From Gammaproteobacteria bacterium (GTDB lineage Bacteria; Pseudomonadota; Gammaproteobacteria; Competibacterales; Competibacteraceae): DNA of 13,180 nt. The stretch covers positions 1-13,180 of the forward strand of contig PWUP01000024.1 of the NCBI GenBank assembly GCA_003562535.1. Reading direction: 5' to 3'. The notes beneath the pieces were generated by a model. It was not told where the DNA came from. It did not search any database and was given only the letters and a program-made list of their open reading frames with translations. Within the stretch, counting starts at the first letter, position 1; every line of letters starts with the position of its first letter. This document shows, in pieces, positions 1 to 5,848 of the stretch. A program made the position numbers and the translations under genes.

Positions 1-509
1 AGATCCAGCAAAAACGCCAGCCGCTCCCGCAACACCGTCGGCAGGCGTTCGTCGTCGGTTAAGCCTTCGTCTAAGGCGATGACCCCAATGCGCGCAGTAG
101 TCCGCGTGGCAAGCCCCTCACGCTCCATGACCACTTCGCCGCCGTCCAGCACTGCCGCAATATGCGCCGCCGTGCCCGACTCCAGGCGTTCAGCCATCGC
201 TAAAACCGCCACGCCGTTATCCAGTTCCGCCAGCAGACCCCGCTCGGCGATGGGCCGACCAGATTGTAAGGTCGCGGTTAAATCCAAGCCGCCCAAGAGA
301 CGAGAATCACTGATATGCAACGGCACTCGACGTAGCGGAGCCACTGGGGGCAATAAGTCCCGCAACTGCTGCAACCAGCGGTCGCGCACCGGGCCGGGCA
401 GTCCGCGCAGGGCGATACCGCCCAGACCGGCAGGGTCAACCGCTAATAAGGCAGCGGCGAGTGAGGCTCTAAACCATTCGGGGTTGTCCGGTAATGCAGT
501 ATGACTCAT
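1..509 (-). CDS. bchD: Magnesium chelatase subunit D (BchD), N-terminal part, cut by window edge
   Basis: BchD forms the double AAA+ ring with BchI that drives Mg2+ insertion into protoporphyrin IX by BchH, the first committed step of bacteriochlorophyll synthesis. About 169 N-terminal residues are visible. They form the AAA-like domain, with the BchD signature LGGLDLTATLQSGRP near residues 72-86. The P-loop position (about 35-45) reads LRGLPGPVRDRW and lacks the GKS/T lysine, as expected for BchD, whose N-terminal AAA module is degenerate. The acidic/proline linker and C-terminal integrin-I domain would lie beyond the left edge. The ATG at 509 overlaps the bchI stop by four bases (ATGA) and has no clear Shine-Dalgarno sequence, so translation is probably coupled to bchI. 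Identification is firm from the motif and the bchI neighbour; subunit D of a ChlD-type cobalt chelatase is a less likely alternative. Confidence 0.93.
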   Translation of the reverse strand, partial: MSHTALPDNPEWFRASLAAALLAVDPAGLGGIALRGLPGPVRDRWLQQLRDLLPPVAPLRRVPLHISDSRLLGGLDLTATLQSGRPIAERGLLAELDNGVAVLAMAERLESGTAAHIAAVLDGGEVVMEREGLATRTTARIGVIALDEGLTDDERLPTVLRERLAFLLD

Positions 510-1528
510 GCGGGGAATAATTCAGCCATAGCGCGTTCCACCCGAGTAGTAGAACCGGCATCATCCAAGGGGTTACGGCGCAAGCGGTGGCGCAGTGCTG
601 AGGGTGCCACGCGCTTGATGTGCTCATCGCTGACCGCATCATCGCCTTCAAATGCGGCCAGTGAACGTGCCGCACGAATTAAGGTCAACTCACCCCGCAA
701 GCCATCTGTGCCCAAGTTCATGCACAGTTGCGCGGCGCGTTCCAAAGCAGCATCCGACACCTCTACCGAGGGCAGTTTACGTTGTCCGGCAGTGATTCGC
801 CGACGCAGTTGGGCGTTTTTATTCTTCCACTTGGCATTGAATCCGTCGGGATCCTTTTCATAGGCATCGCGGCGGCGGATCACATCAATACGGGTGGGCA
901 TATCGGTCGGCGTTTTGACTTCGACCGATAAGCCGAAGCGATCCAAAAGCTGAGGGCGTAGCTCGCCTTCTTCAGGGTTGCCACTGCCGATCAATACAAA
1001 CCGAGCCGGATGGCGCACACTGAGTCCTTCCCGTTCGACCACGTTTTCGCCGGAAGCGGCCACATCAAGCAGTAAATCCACCAGATGATCTTCAAGTAAA
1101 TTGGTCTCATCAATGTATAAAAACCCCCGATGCGCCCGGGCGAGTAACCCCGGTTCGAAGGCTTTTTCACCCCGAGTCAGGGCGCGTTCTAAGTCCAGTG
1201 CGCCCACCACTCGGTCTTCGGTGGCTCCCAAGGGCAAATCAACCACCGGGATGGCCACTTGGCGGCTTTTTAACGCCGTGGTTTTAGGCGGATGGCAGAG
1301 TTCGCATAACCCCGCCGGTTTGCTGGGATCGCAACTGTAACGGCATTGCGGGACAACCCGCATTTTGGGCAGCAGCGCGGCTAAAGCACGCACGGTGGTC
1401 GATTTACCCGTGCCACGATCACCAAACACCAGTACCCCGCCAATACCGGGATCAACCGCAGCAATCAGCAAGGCTTGCTTCATTTCATCTTGGCCAACAA
1501 TGGCCGAAAAGGGGAACGGTAAAGCCAT
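506..1528 (-). CDS. bchI: Magnesium chelatase ATPase subunit I (BchI)
   Basis: AAA+ ATPase of 340 residues, the usual BchI length, acting with BchD and BchH in bacteriochlorophyll synthesis. Visible motifs: Walker A GDRGTGKST (36-44) after the family signature AVDPGIGGVLVF, Walker B FLYIDE (136-141), sensor-1 GSGNPEEG (181-188), arginine-finger region RPQLLDRF (191-198), and sensor-2 region GTDGLRGELTLIRAAR (273-288). The C-terminal HRLRRNPLDDAGS is also typical of BchI. An insert after Walker A carries four cysteines (C62, C66, C75, C78), a possible metal site. The ATG at 1528 has AGGAG at 1539-1543 with good spacing, which fixes the start. The stop overlaps the bchD start by four bases, so the two form an operon. 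The gene defines the window as coming from a phototroph. Confidence 0.97.
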   Translation of the reverse strand: MALPFPFSAIVGQDEMKQALLIAAVDPGIGGVLVFGDRGTGKSTTVRALAALLPKMRVVPQCRYSCDPSKPAGLCELCHPPKTTALKSRQVAIPVVDLPLGATEDRVVGALDLERALTRGEKAFEPGLLARAHRGFLYIDETNLLEDHLVDLLLDVAASGENVVEREGLSVRHPARFVLIGSGNPEEGELRPQLLDRFGLSVEVKTPTDMPTRIDVIRRRDAYEKDPDGFNAKWKNKNAQLRRRITAGQRKLPSVEVSDAALERAAQLCMNLGTDGLRGELTLIRAARSLAAFEGDDAVSDEHIKRVAPSALRHRLRRNPLDDAGSTTRVERAMAELFPA

Positions 1529-1584
1529 TACGCAGTGACTCCTAAACCACGCCGAGTTCGAGTGATGATTAATTCAAGTCGCAT
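1528..1584 (-). CDS. Possible 18-residue upstream reading frame before bchI
   Basis: A short frame, MRLELIITRTRRGLGVTA, begins at ATG 1584. GGAAGGAT lies upstream at 1598-1591, six bases before the ATG, which is a strong Shine-Dalgarno sequence. It ends in TAA sharing one base with the bchI ATG (TAATG), and the bchI Shine-Dalgarno sequence lies inside its last codons. This layout would allow coupled translation or a leader-peptide effect on bchI. I recognise no homolog. The same frame stays open upstream to 1854, but that part runs through palindromic repeats and is unlikely to be coding. It could be chance. Confidence 0.28.
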   Translation of the reverse strand: MRLELIITRTRRGLGVTA

Positions 1585-1642
1585 TCGTCTATCCTTCCAA
1601 GTGCGGAACAGTATTGCAGCGTCGAGGTGTGGGCACTGCGTT

Positions 1643-1674
1643 TTGTAAAGTTTATACGGCCGGTATCTTAACAA
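1643..1674. promoter_or_regulatory. Imperfect dyad upstream of bchI, candidate control region
   Basis: TTGT and ACAA mark the two ends, with an inner dyad ATAC (1654-1657) and GTAT (1663-1666) around GGCCG. On the minus strand this stretch holds a TATAAA (1656-1651) that could be a -10 box, but no good -35 at 16-18 bases. The site lies about 115-145 bases upstream of the bchI ATG. I searched for a PpsR/CrtJ-type TGT-N12-ACA site in this leader by eye and did not find one. A binding protein cannot be named. Confidence 0.22.
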
Positions 1675-1747
1675 ACCCCGCCGAGTATCAACAGCCAAGA
1701 TTGCATAGCCATTCAAGCTGACTGTCGAACAACACCCGAACAGCCTA

Positions 1748-1770
1748 TATGCATTCCCACGCCGGAGCGT
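1748..1770. repeat. Dispersed repeat, TATGCATTCCCACGC type, copy 1
   Basis: A 23-base unit that matches 1924-1946 at 22 of 23 positions (C instead of A at the centre). In copy 1 the right arm of the hairpin is cut short after GCGT, so only half of the palindrome remains. It is intergenic. Confidence 0.7.
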
Positions 1771-1801
1771 CACTGCCATTAACTTTAGTAAATCCGAGTA
1801 G

Positions 1802-1818
1802 GGCGGGCATGGCCCGCC
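1802..1818. repeat. Short palindrome GGCGGGC/GCCCGCC
   Basis: A 7-bp perfect stem with a three-base centre (ATG), preceded by GTAGG. It looks like a sequence variant of the GTGGGCA/TGCCCAC palindrome found just downstream. Confidence 0.55.
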
Positions 1819-1845
1819 AAGTCGAGGGCATCGGATGATAGCAAA

Positions 1846-1870
1846 GGTGGGCAATGCCCACCCTACCTAA
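1846..1870. repeat. Palindromic repeat GGTGGGCA/TGCCCACC, copy 1
   Basis: Perfect 8-bp arms around a single A, followed by CTACCTAA. A 24-base segment (1847-1870) recurs without mismatch at 1945-1968. REP-like intergenic element. Confidence 0.75.
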
Positions 1871-1875
1871 GCTGG

Positions 1876-1898
1876 ATTCCGCCAATCCCTGGCGGAAT
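1876..1898. repeat. Hairpin repeat ATTCCGCCA/TGGCGGAAT
   Basis: A 9-bp perfect stem with a five-base loop, within a GGATTCC...GGAATGACG context that I know as a common type of dispersed repeat in proteobacterial genomes. A second copy is not present in this window. Confidence 0.6.
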
Positions 1899-1923
1899 GA
1901 CGAGGTGGATGATGTAGGCTCGG

Positions 1924-1968
1924 TATGCATTCCCACGCAGGAGCGTGGGCAATGCCCACCCTACCTAA
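1924..1968. repeat. Composite repeat: CCCACGC/GCGTGGG hairpin fused to the GTGGGCA palindrome, copy 2
   Basis: Positions 1924-1946 are copy 2 of the TATGCATTCCCACGC unit, with an intact 7-bp hairpin (1932-1938 with 1943-1949). Its right arm runs directly into the second exact copy of the 24-base GTGGGCA...CCTAA unit (1945-1968). The shared GTGGG is the fusion point of two repeat families. Confidence 0.7.
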
Positions 1969-1974
1969 ACTACC

Positions 1975-2002
1975 AGCGCAGCGTTGCCCGACATCATAGG
2001 CT
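1975..2002 (-). repeat. Half copy of the GTCGGGCAA repeat, inverted relative to 9733-9760
   Basis: These 28 bases are the exact reverse complement of 9733-9760, with no mismatch. The distant copy continues into a second arm (TTGCCCGAC) that makes a hairpin; this copy lacks that arm, so it appears truncated. Confidence 0.75.
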
Positions 2003-2066
2003 GGCTCGGGTAGTGAAAAATGATGCTTGATTTTTACTCAGAAATTGGGATCATAGATGAGCAAAT

Positions 2067-2957
2067 ATGAGGTATGTGCCAGTGACTACTAACTTAATTC
2101 ACCACGCCACTAGGCCAATCGCTTTGGGGCTGATAGCGCTGTGGTTGTCGTTCCCTATCTTGGCCAGTGAGACCTTGCCGGAGTTACTGGCCAGTAATGA
2201 CCCTGAGACGCTGGCAACTTGGGCGCAGCGTTATGAGCATGGTGAAGGCGTAGCGCGTGATATCGACACAGCGGTGCATTTGTATTGTCGGGCGGCGCGG
2301 GCCGGTCATGCTCAATCACAGTATCAACTCGGCTGGTTATACGCCAATGCGCGAGGGGTGGCGCGTGATGATCATTTGGCCGGCGCGTGGTTTCACTTGG
2401 CCGCTGCACAGGGGGATGTTTATGCCCAGAGAATGCTGCGGTTTTTTGATCTGCCGGAGGTGCCGATCGAGCGTCCCGATTGTATTTTGACTGATGGCAG
2501 TTCCGTCGGTGATCCGGACGCCGCTCCGCCGATCTATCAACACATTGTGGACTGGGTAGAGCGTTTGGCTCCTGGGTTTAAGCTCGATCCGACCCTGGTG
2601 CTGGCTGTAATCCGAGTGGAGTCGAATTTTAACCCGCAGGCGCTGTCCCCTAAAAACGCTCAAGGGTTGATGCAGTTGATTCCCGCAACGGCGGAGCGCT
2701 TTGGAGTCAACGACGTATGGAACCCAGAAGAGAACATCCGTGGGGGGATGGCGTATTTGCGTTGGTTATTGGATCATTTCGATGGTGATATGATTCTAGC
2801 CTTAGCCGGTTATAATGCGGGTGAGGGGGCGGTCGCACGCTACGGCGGTGTACCGCCTTATGCAGAAACGCAAGCCTATGTGCAGAAAATTACCCAGATA
2901 CTGAGCCAGAACATAACCACCCCCGTCGTTCGCTCTGATAGCCATAGTCATGATTGA
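2067..2957 (+). CDS. Sel1-repeat lytic transglycosylase (SLT domain), exported
   Basis: A murein-cleaving enzyme of 296 residues, predicted to act in the periplasm. Residues 1-33 look like a signal peptide: the hydrophobic core ALGLIALWLSFPILA is followed by SE. Two Sel1-like (TPR-like) repeats occupy about 47-118 (YEHGEGVARDIDTAVHLYCRAA and LGWLYANARGVARDDHLAGAWF). The C-terminal SLT domain (about 155-280) has the catalytic Glu at E185 in RVESNFNP, then GLMQLIPATAERFG and AGYNAGEGAV, all hallmark motifs of family 1 transglycosylases. The Sel1 part probably mediates protein contacts. The ATG at 2067 has only a weak Shine-Dalgarno sequence (GATGAG). It stands alone between the repeat mosaic and the ffs promoter. 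The substrate is inferred from the family. Confidence 0.9.
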   Translation: MRYVPVTTNLIHHATRPIALGLIALWLSFPILASETLPELLASNDPETLATWAQRYEHGEGVARDIDTAVHLYCRAARAGHAQSQYQLGWLYANARGVARDDHLAGAWFHLAAAQGDVYAQRMLRFFDLPEVPIERPDCILTDGSSVGDPDAAPPIYQHIVDWVERLAPGFKLDPTLVLAVIRVESNFNPQALSPKNAQGLMQLIPATAERFGVNDVWNPEENIRGGMAYLRWLLDHFDGDMILALAGYNAGEGAVARYGGVPPYAETQAYVQKITQILSQNITTPVVRSDSHSHD

Positions 2958-2990
2958 TACCGGTTGTATTGACTATTATTTTGATTTTAT

Positions 2991-3019
2991 TTGATAACCA
3001 TCAGTCCATCGTTTATACC
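2991..3019 (+). promoter_or_regulatory. Sigma70-like promoter for ffs (and probably dnaX)
   Basis: The -35 TTGATA (2991-2996) and -10 TATACC (3014-3019) are separated by exactly 17 bases in an AT-rich stretch. Transcription would start near 3026, about 50 bases before the first paired base of the SRP RNA, so the RNA would need 5' processing. A weaker, closer candidate is TTGCAG-N17-TAAACT (-35 at about 3022). Confidence 0.5.
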
Positions 3020-3075
3020 GCTTGCAGGGGCTGCGATCATTCAGTAAACTTCGGCGTTCTAGTACTGCGTTCTAT

Positions 3076-3187
3076 GGTGGCTTCTGCTGGTCCCCTCGCG
3101 ACGATAAGCTGTGAACCCCGTCAGGCCCGGAAGGGAGCAGCGGCAGCAGTGATTGCGGGCGCCGAGGTGCGGCTGGTGGAAGACACC
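3076..3187 (+). ncRNA. ffs: Small signal recognition particle RNA (4.5S RNA)
   Basis: This RNA binds Ffh and targets membrane proteins to the SecYEG translocon. The conserved domain IV is plain at 3120-3142: GTCAGGCCCGGAAGGGAGC, with the GGAA tetraloop at 3129-3132 and the AGCAG asymmetric side facing GTCAGG. The terminal stem pairs GGTGGCTTC (3076-3084) with GAAGACACC (3179-3187), leaving one G-A mismatch. The length, about 112 nt, fits the small gammaproteobacterial form. The ends are set by this pairing and could shift by a few bases. Its place just upstream of dnaX is a common gammaproteobacterial arrangement. I see no terminator between it and dnaX, so readthrough into dnaX is likely. 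Confidence 0.95.
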
Positions 3188-3219
3188 ACCCTATGCCGAC
3201 TGCCAATGCCGGGCGGATT

Positions 3220-4899
3220 ATGAGTTATCAAGTCTTAGCGCGAAAATGGCGTCCGCGCACATTTGCTGAGTTAGTGGGACAAACCCATGTTGTGCAGCCA
3301 CTGACTCATGCCTTAAATCATGGGCAATTGCACCATGCTTTGTTGTTTTCCGGTACCCGTGGTGTCGGTAAAACTACGCTGGCTCGTCTGTTTGCCAAGG
3401 CGCTGAATTGTGAAACCGGCGTTAGCGCCGAACCCTGTGGTCAGTGTTCAGCGTGTCAGGCCATTGAGCAAGGGCGATTTGTCGATTTAATCGAAATTGA
3501 TGCGGCTTCGCGGACTAAAGTCGAAGATACTCGGGATCTGTTGGATAACGTCCAATACGCACCGACTCAAGGGCGCTATAAGGTGTATCTGATCGATGAA
3601 GTCCACATGTTATCGCGGCACAGTTTCAATGCCCTGCTGAAAACCTTAGAAGAACCGCCGCCGCATATTAAATTTATTCTGGCTACCACCGATCCGCAGC
3701 GATTACCGGCGACCATTCTCTCGCGTTGTTTGCAATTCAATCTTAAACGAGTGCCAGAGCGCTTAATTGCTGAGCGCTTAAGTTATATTTTAACTCAAGA
3801 ACAGATCGCCTACGAAGCCGCTGCTGTGCATTGGCTAGCGCGGGCAGGCGATGGCAGTTTGCGCGATGCCTTGACTCTGCTCGATCAGGCGATTGCCTTT
3901 ACGGGGGGGCATGTCGTGGCTGCGGCCGTGCATGATATGTTGGGTACTATTGATCCACATCATGCGGCCCAACTGTTGCAGCACATCGCGACACACGATG
4001 CCGCGGCCTTATTGCAGCAGATTGCCGTATTGGACGAACGTGCACCCGATTACAGCCAACTACTGGGTGATTTGCTGGTCTGGTTACAGCGGATTGCCGT
4101 GGCGCAACTCGTGCCCACGGCGGCACGTGTCGATGACACTGATGCCGAACTGTTGCACGATTTAGCTCAGGCGATGACGCCGGAGGACACTCAGCTTTAT
4201 TATCAAATTGCCCTATTGGGGCGGCGGGATTTGCCCCTGGCGGTGGATGCCCGCAGTGGTTTCGAAATGCTGTTACTGCGAATGCTGAGTTTTGCCCCCG
4301 TTGCACAAGCCAGCACATCACCTGCCGCTCCGCCCGCTGCTGTCCCGCCGGTGCCCCCCCGCCCAGTACCGCCGGTGCAGCGCTCTACCCCGCAGCCCGC
4401 TGCCGCGCCACCGGCTGCGCCCTCAGCGCCTGGTGCCGAAGTGGCTGGACTTGATCCACTCACCAATTGGGAGAGTCTGGTCACTAGCCTAGCGCTCAGT
4501 GGGCTGGGGATGCAGTTAGCTCGACAGTGCAGCGTGGTTGATTGGCAACACCAGACCCTAACGCTGAGTATTGCGCGTCGTCATGAAACCCTAGCGACCA
4601 AACGGCTGATTGAAAGCTTGCGCAGCGCATTGTGCCAGCGTTTAGGCGTAGAAATTGAACTGAAAATGCGCTGGGCGGAGGAGGGACAGGCACCCCAAAA
4701 CACCCTAGCTCAGCAAGAGGCGGCACAACAGGCTGAGCGGCAACGCGATGCTGAGCGTTTGCTTGAACAAGACCCTAATGTGCGGGCTTTGCAGGAGACG
4801 TTTAATGCCCAATTGCGCCCAGACTCGGTGCGCCCTTGGTCGGATGCTTCCCCCCAGCCCTCAGTACCTGATAGACCTAACAGTGAGAGAAAGCAATGA
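3220..4899 (+). CDS. dnaX: DNA polymerase III subunit tau (and possibly gamma)
   Basis: Clamp-loader ATPase that also tethers polymerase cores and helicase. It has 559 residues from ATG 3220; MSYQVLARKWRP is the canonical DnaX N-terminus, so I prefer it to the ATG at 3193. Motifs: Walker A GTRGVGKT (45-52), zinc cysteines C64, C73, C76 and C79, Walker B LIDEVHM (124-130), sensor-1 ATTD (155-158), SRC motif (168-170), and sensor-2 GSLRDAL (212-218). Domain III ends near 360. A Pro/Ala-rich linker spans about 365-407, and the tau-specific C-terminus follows. It is shorter than the E. coli tau of 643 residues. A C7 run and stem-loop in the linker are described separately. The stop overlaps the ybaB start. 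It is probably transcribed from the ffs promoter. Confidence 0.97.
   Translation: MSYQVLARKWRPRTFAELVGQTHVVQPLTHALNHGQLHHALLFSGTRGVGKTTLARLFAKALNCETGVSAEPCGQCSACQAIEQGRFVDLIEIDAASRTKVEDTRDLLDNVQYAPTQGRYKVYLIDEVHMLSRHSFNALLKTLEEPPPHIKFILATTDPQRLPATILSRCLQFNLKRVPERLIAERLSYILTQEQIAYEAAAVHWLARAGDGSLRDALTLLDQAIAFTGGHVVAAAVHDMLGTIDPHHAAQLLQHIATHDAAALLQQIAVLDERAPDYSQLLGDLLVWLQRIAVAQLVPTAARVDDTDAELLHDLAQAMTPEDTQLYYQIALLGRRDLPLAVDARSGFEMLLLRMLSFAPVAQASTSPAAPPAAVPPVPPRPVPPVQRSTPQPAAAPPAAPSAPGAEVAGLDPLTNWESLVTSLALSGLGMQLARQCSVVDWQHQTLTLSIARRHETLATKRLIESLRSALCQRLGVEIELKMRWAEEGQAPQNTLAQQEAAQQAERQRDAERLLEQDPNVRALQETFNAQLRPDSVRPWSDASPQPSVPDRPNSERKQ
4354..4415 (+). promoter_or_regulatory. C7 run followed by stem-loop in the dnaX linker, candidate recoding site
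   Basis: Seven C residues (4354-4360) cover codons 379-380 (CCC CCC) plus the next base. Ten bases later a stem begins: GCCGGTG (4371-4377) pairs with CACCGGC (4409-4415), and CAGCG (4378-4382) pairs with CGCTG (4398-4402), with a one-sided six-base bulge and a 15-base loop. The site falls in the Pro/Ala linker, where gamma ends in species that make it by frameshift. CCC-C permits +1 slippage, with a +1 stop at 4490-4492; a -1 shift would stop at about 4453. The heptamer is not the classical A-AAA-AAG. Function is inference. Confidence 0.28.
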
Positions 4900-5222
4900 T
4901 GAAAGGCGGTTTGGGTAATTTGATGAAACAAGCCCAGCAAATGCAAGAAAATTTGCAAAAAGCGCAAGAAGAGTTGGCGCTATTAGAAGTGACCGGTGAG
5001 GCTGGTGGCGGTCTGGTTACCGTGACCATGACCGGACGCCATGAAGCGCGGCGAGTGCATGTCGATGATAGCCTCTTGGGCGATGATAAAGACATGCTGG
5101 AAGACTTAATCGCTGCGGCGATTAACGATGCCGTGCGCAAAGTGGAGCAGGCCAGCCAAGAAAAGTTCATGGGGCTAACGGGGGGTATGGGCTTGCCCGG
5201 CAATATCAAATTGCCGTTCTAA
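4896..5222 (+). CDS. ybaB: YbaB/EbfC family nucleoid-associated protein
   Basis: A small DNA-binding protein of 108 residues, normally a dimer that coats DNA and is linked with recombination repair through its operon partner recR. The sequence has the family features: KGGLGNLMKQAQQMQE (3-18), a long N-terminal coiled-coil helix, EVTGEAGGGLVTVTM, the acidic LLGDDKDMLEDLIAAAINDA, and the C-terminal GMGLPGNIKLPF. The start region is ATGATGA: the ATG at 4896 overlaps the dnaX stop (4897-4899), and a second ATG at 4899 is equally possible and would remove one residue. Translation is probably coupled to dnaX. The dnaX-ybaB-recR order is widely conserved. Confidence 0.96.
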   Translation: MMKGGLGNLMKQAQQMQENLQKAQEELALLEVTGEAGGGLVTVTMTGRHEARRVHVDDSLLGDDKDMLEDLIAAAINDAVRKVEQASQEKFMGLTGGMGLPGNIKLPF

Positions 5223-5228
5223 ATTACG

Positions 5229-5825
5229 GTGAGTCATTCGCCGCTGTTACGCGGGTTGATGGACAGCCTGCGGTGTTTGCCAGGTGTCGGTCCCAAAACC
5301 GCCCAGCGAATGGCTTTCCATCTGTTGGAGCGTGATCGTGACGGCGGGCAACGGCTGGTCGAAGCATTGACTGCCGCATTGACCCATATCGGTCGTTGCC
5401 AAGCCTGTCGCACTCTGAGCGAAACCGAGTTGTGTGCCTTGTGTGCCGATCATCGCCGTGATGCCCAGATTGTCTGTGTGGTGGAAAATCCTGCTGATGT
5501 CTGGGCTATCGAGCAATCGGTGGATTTTAACGGGCGCTATTTTGTGCTGCTGGGTCAGTTATCGCCCTTGGATGGCATTGGTCCCGACGAATTAGGGTTA
5601 GCGCAATTAGCGGATCAATTGGCTTTAGGGGTTATTCGTGAGATCATCTTAGCCACCAGCGCCACGGTCGAAGGCGAGGCGACGGCTCACTATATCGCTG
5701 AATTAGCGCGCGAGTATGGGGTCGCCGTCAGTCGTATCGCCCACGGTGTTCCGGTAGGAGGAGAACTCGATTATGTTGATAGCGGCACCTTGGCTCGGGC
5801 ATTTGCTGGCCGTCGCCAGTGGTGA
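5229..5825 (+). CDS. recR: Recombination mediator protein RecR
   Basis: RecR acts with RecO (and RecF) to load RecA on SSB-coated gaps. It has 198 residues, the usual length. Order of parts: helix-hairpin-helix LPGVGPKTAQRMAF (17-30), a C4 zinc finger with C57, C60, C69 and C72 (CQACRTLSETELCALC), a Toprim domain from about 80 (IVCVVENPADVWAIE, then ATSATVEGEATA), and the C-terminal Walker-B-like region HGVPVGGELDYVDSGTLARAFAGR. The start is GTG, six bases after the ybaB stop and with little Shine-Dalgarno signal, so it is probably translated by coupling. No in-frame ATG precedes the conserved LLRGLMDSLRCLPGVG. Confidence 0.96.
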   Translation: MSHSPLLRGLMDSLRCLPGVGPKTAQRMAFHLLERDRDGGQRLVEALTAALTHIGRCQACRTLSETELCALCADHRRDAQIVCVVENPADVWAIEQSVDFNGRYFVLLGQLSPLDGIGPDELGLAQLADQLALGVIREIILATSATVEGEATAHYIAELAREYGVAVSRIAHGVPVGGELDYVDSGTLARAFAGRRQW

Positions 5826-5848
5826 CCGCCCACCAGGGGAGGCCGATT

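Noticed and set aside
79..863. Plus-strand open frames opposite bchD and bchI
   Set aside because: The minus-strand frames carry clear BchD/BchI motifs; the plus frames are antisense shadows.
1600..1740. PpsR/CrtJ binding site before bchI
   Set aside because: No TGT-N12-ACA match was found on reading this leader.
1585..1854. Upstream extension of the small frame before bchI to 108 residues
   Set aside because: This part is made of palindromic repeats (its translation mirrors the repeat units) and has no coding character; only the last 18 codons with a good Shine-Dalgarno sequence are kept as a candidate.
1748..2002. CRISPR-like array
   Set aside because: Repeats differ in type, are irregularly spaced and lack spacers; there are no cas genes.
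3193..3219. Earlier ATG for dnaX
   Set aside because: The canonical DnaX start MSYQVLARKWRP is at 3220; the nine extra residues do not match the family.
2954..3223. 89-codon open frame over the transglycosylase end and the SRP RNA
   Set aside because: It covers the whole SRP RNA and its promoter and resembles no protein, so it is an accident of the RNA gene.
5819..5848. Earlier GTG start for the HIT protein
   Set aside because: It overlaps recR, and the strong AGGGGAGG is placed for the ATG at 5849.
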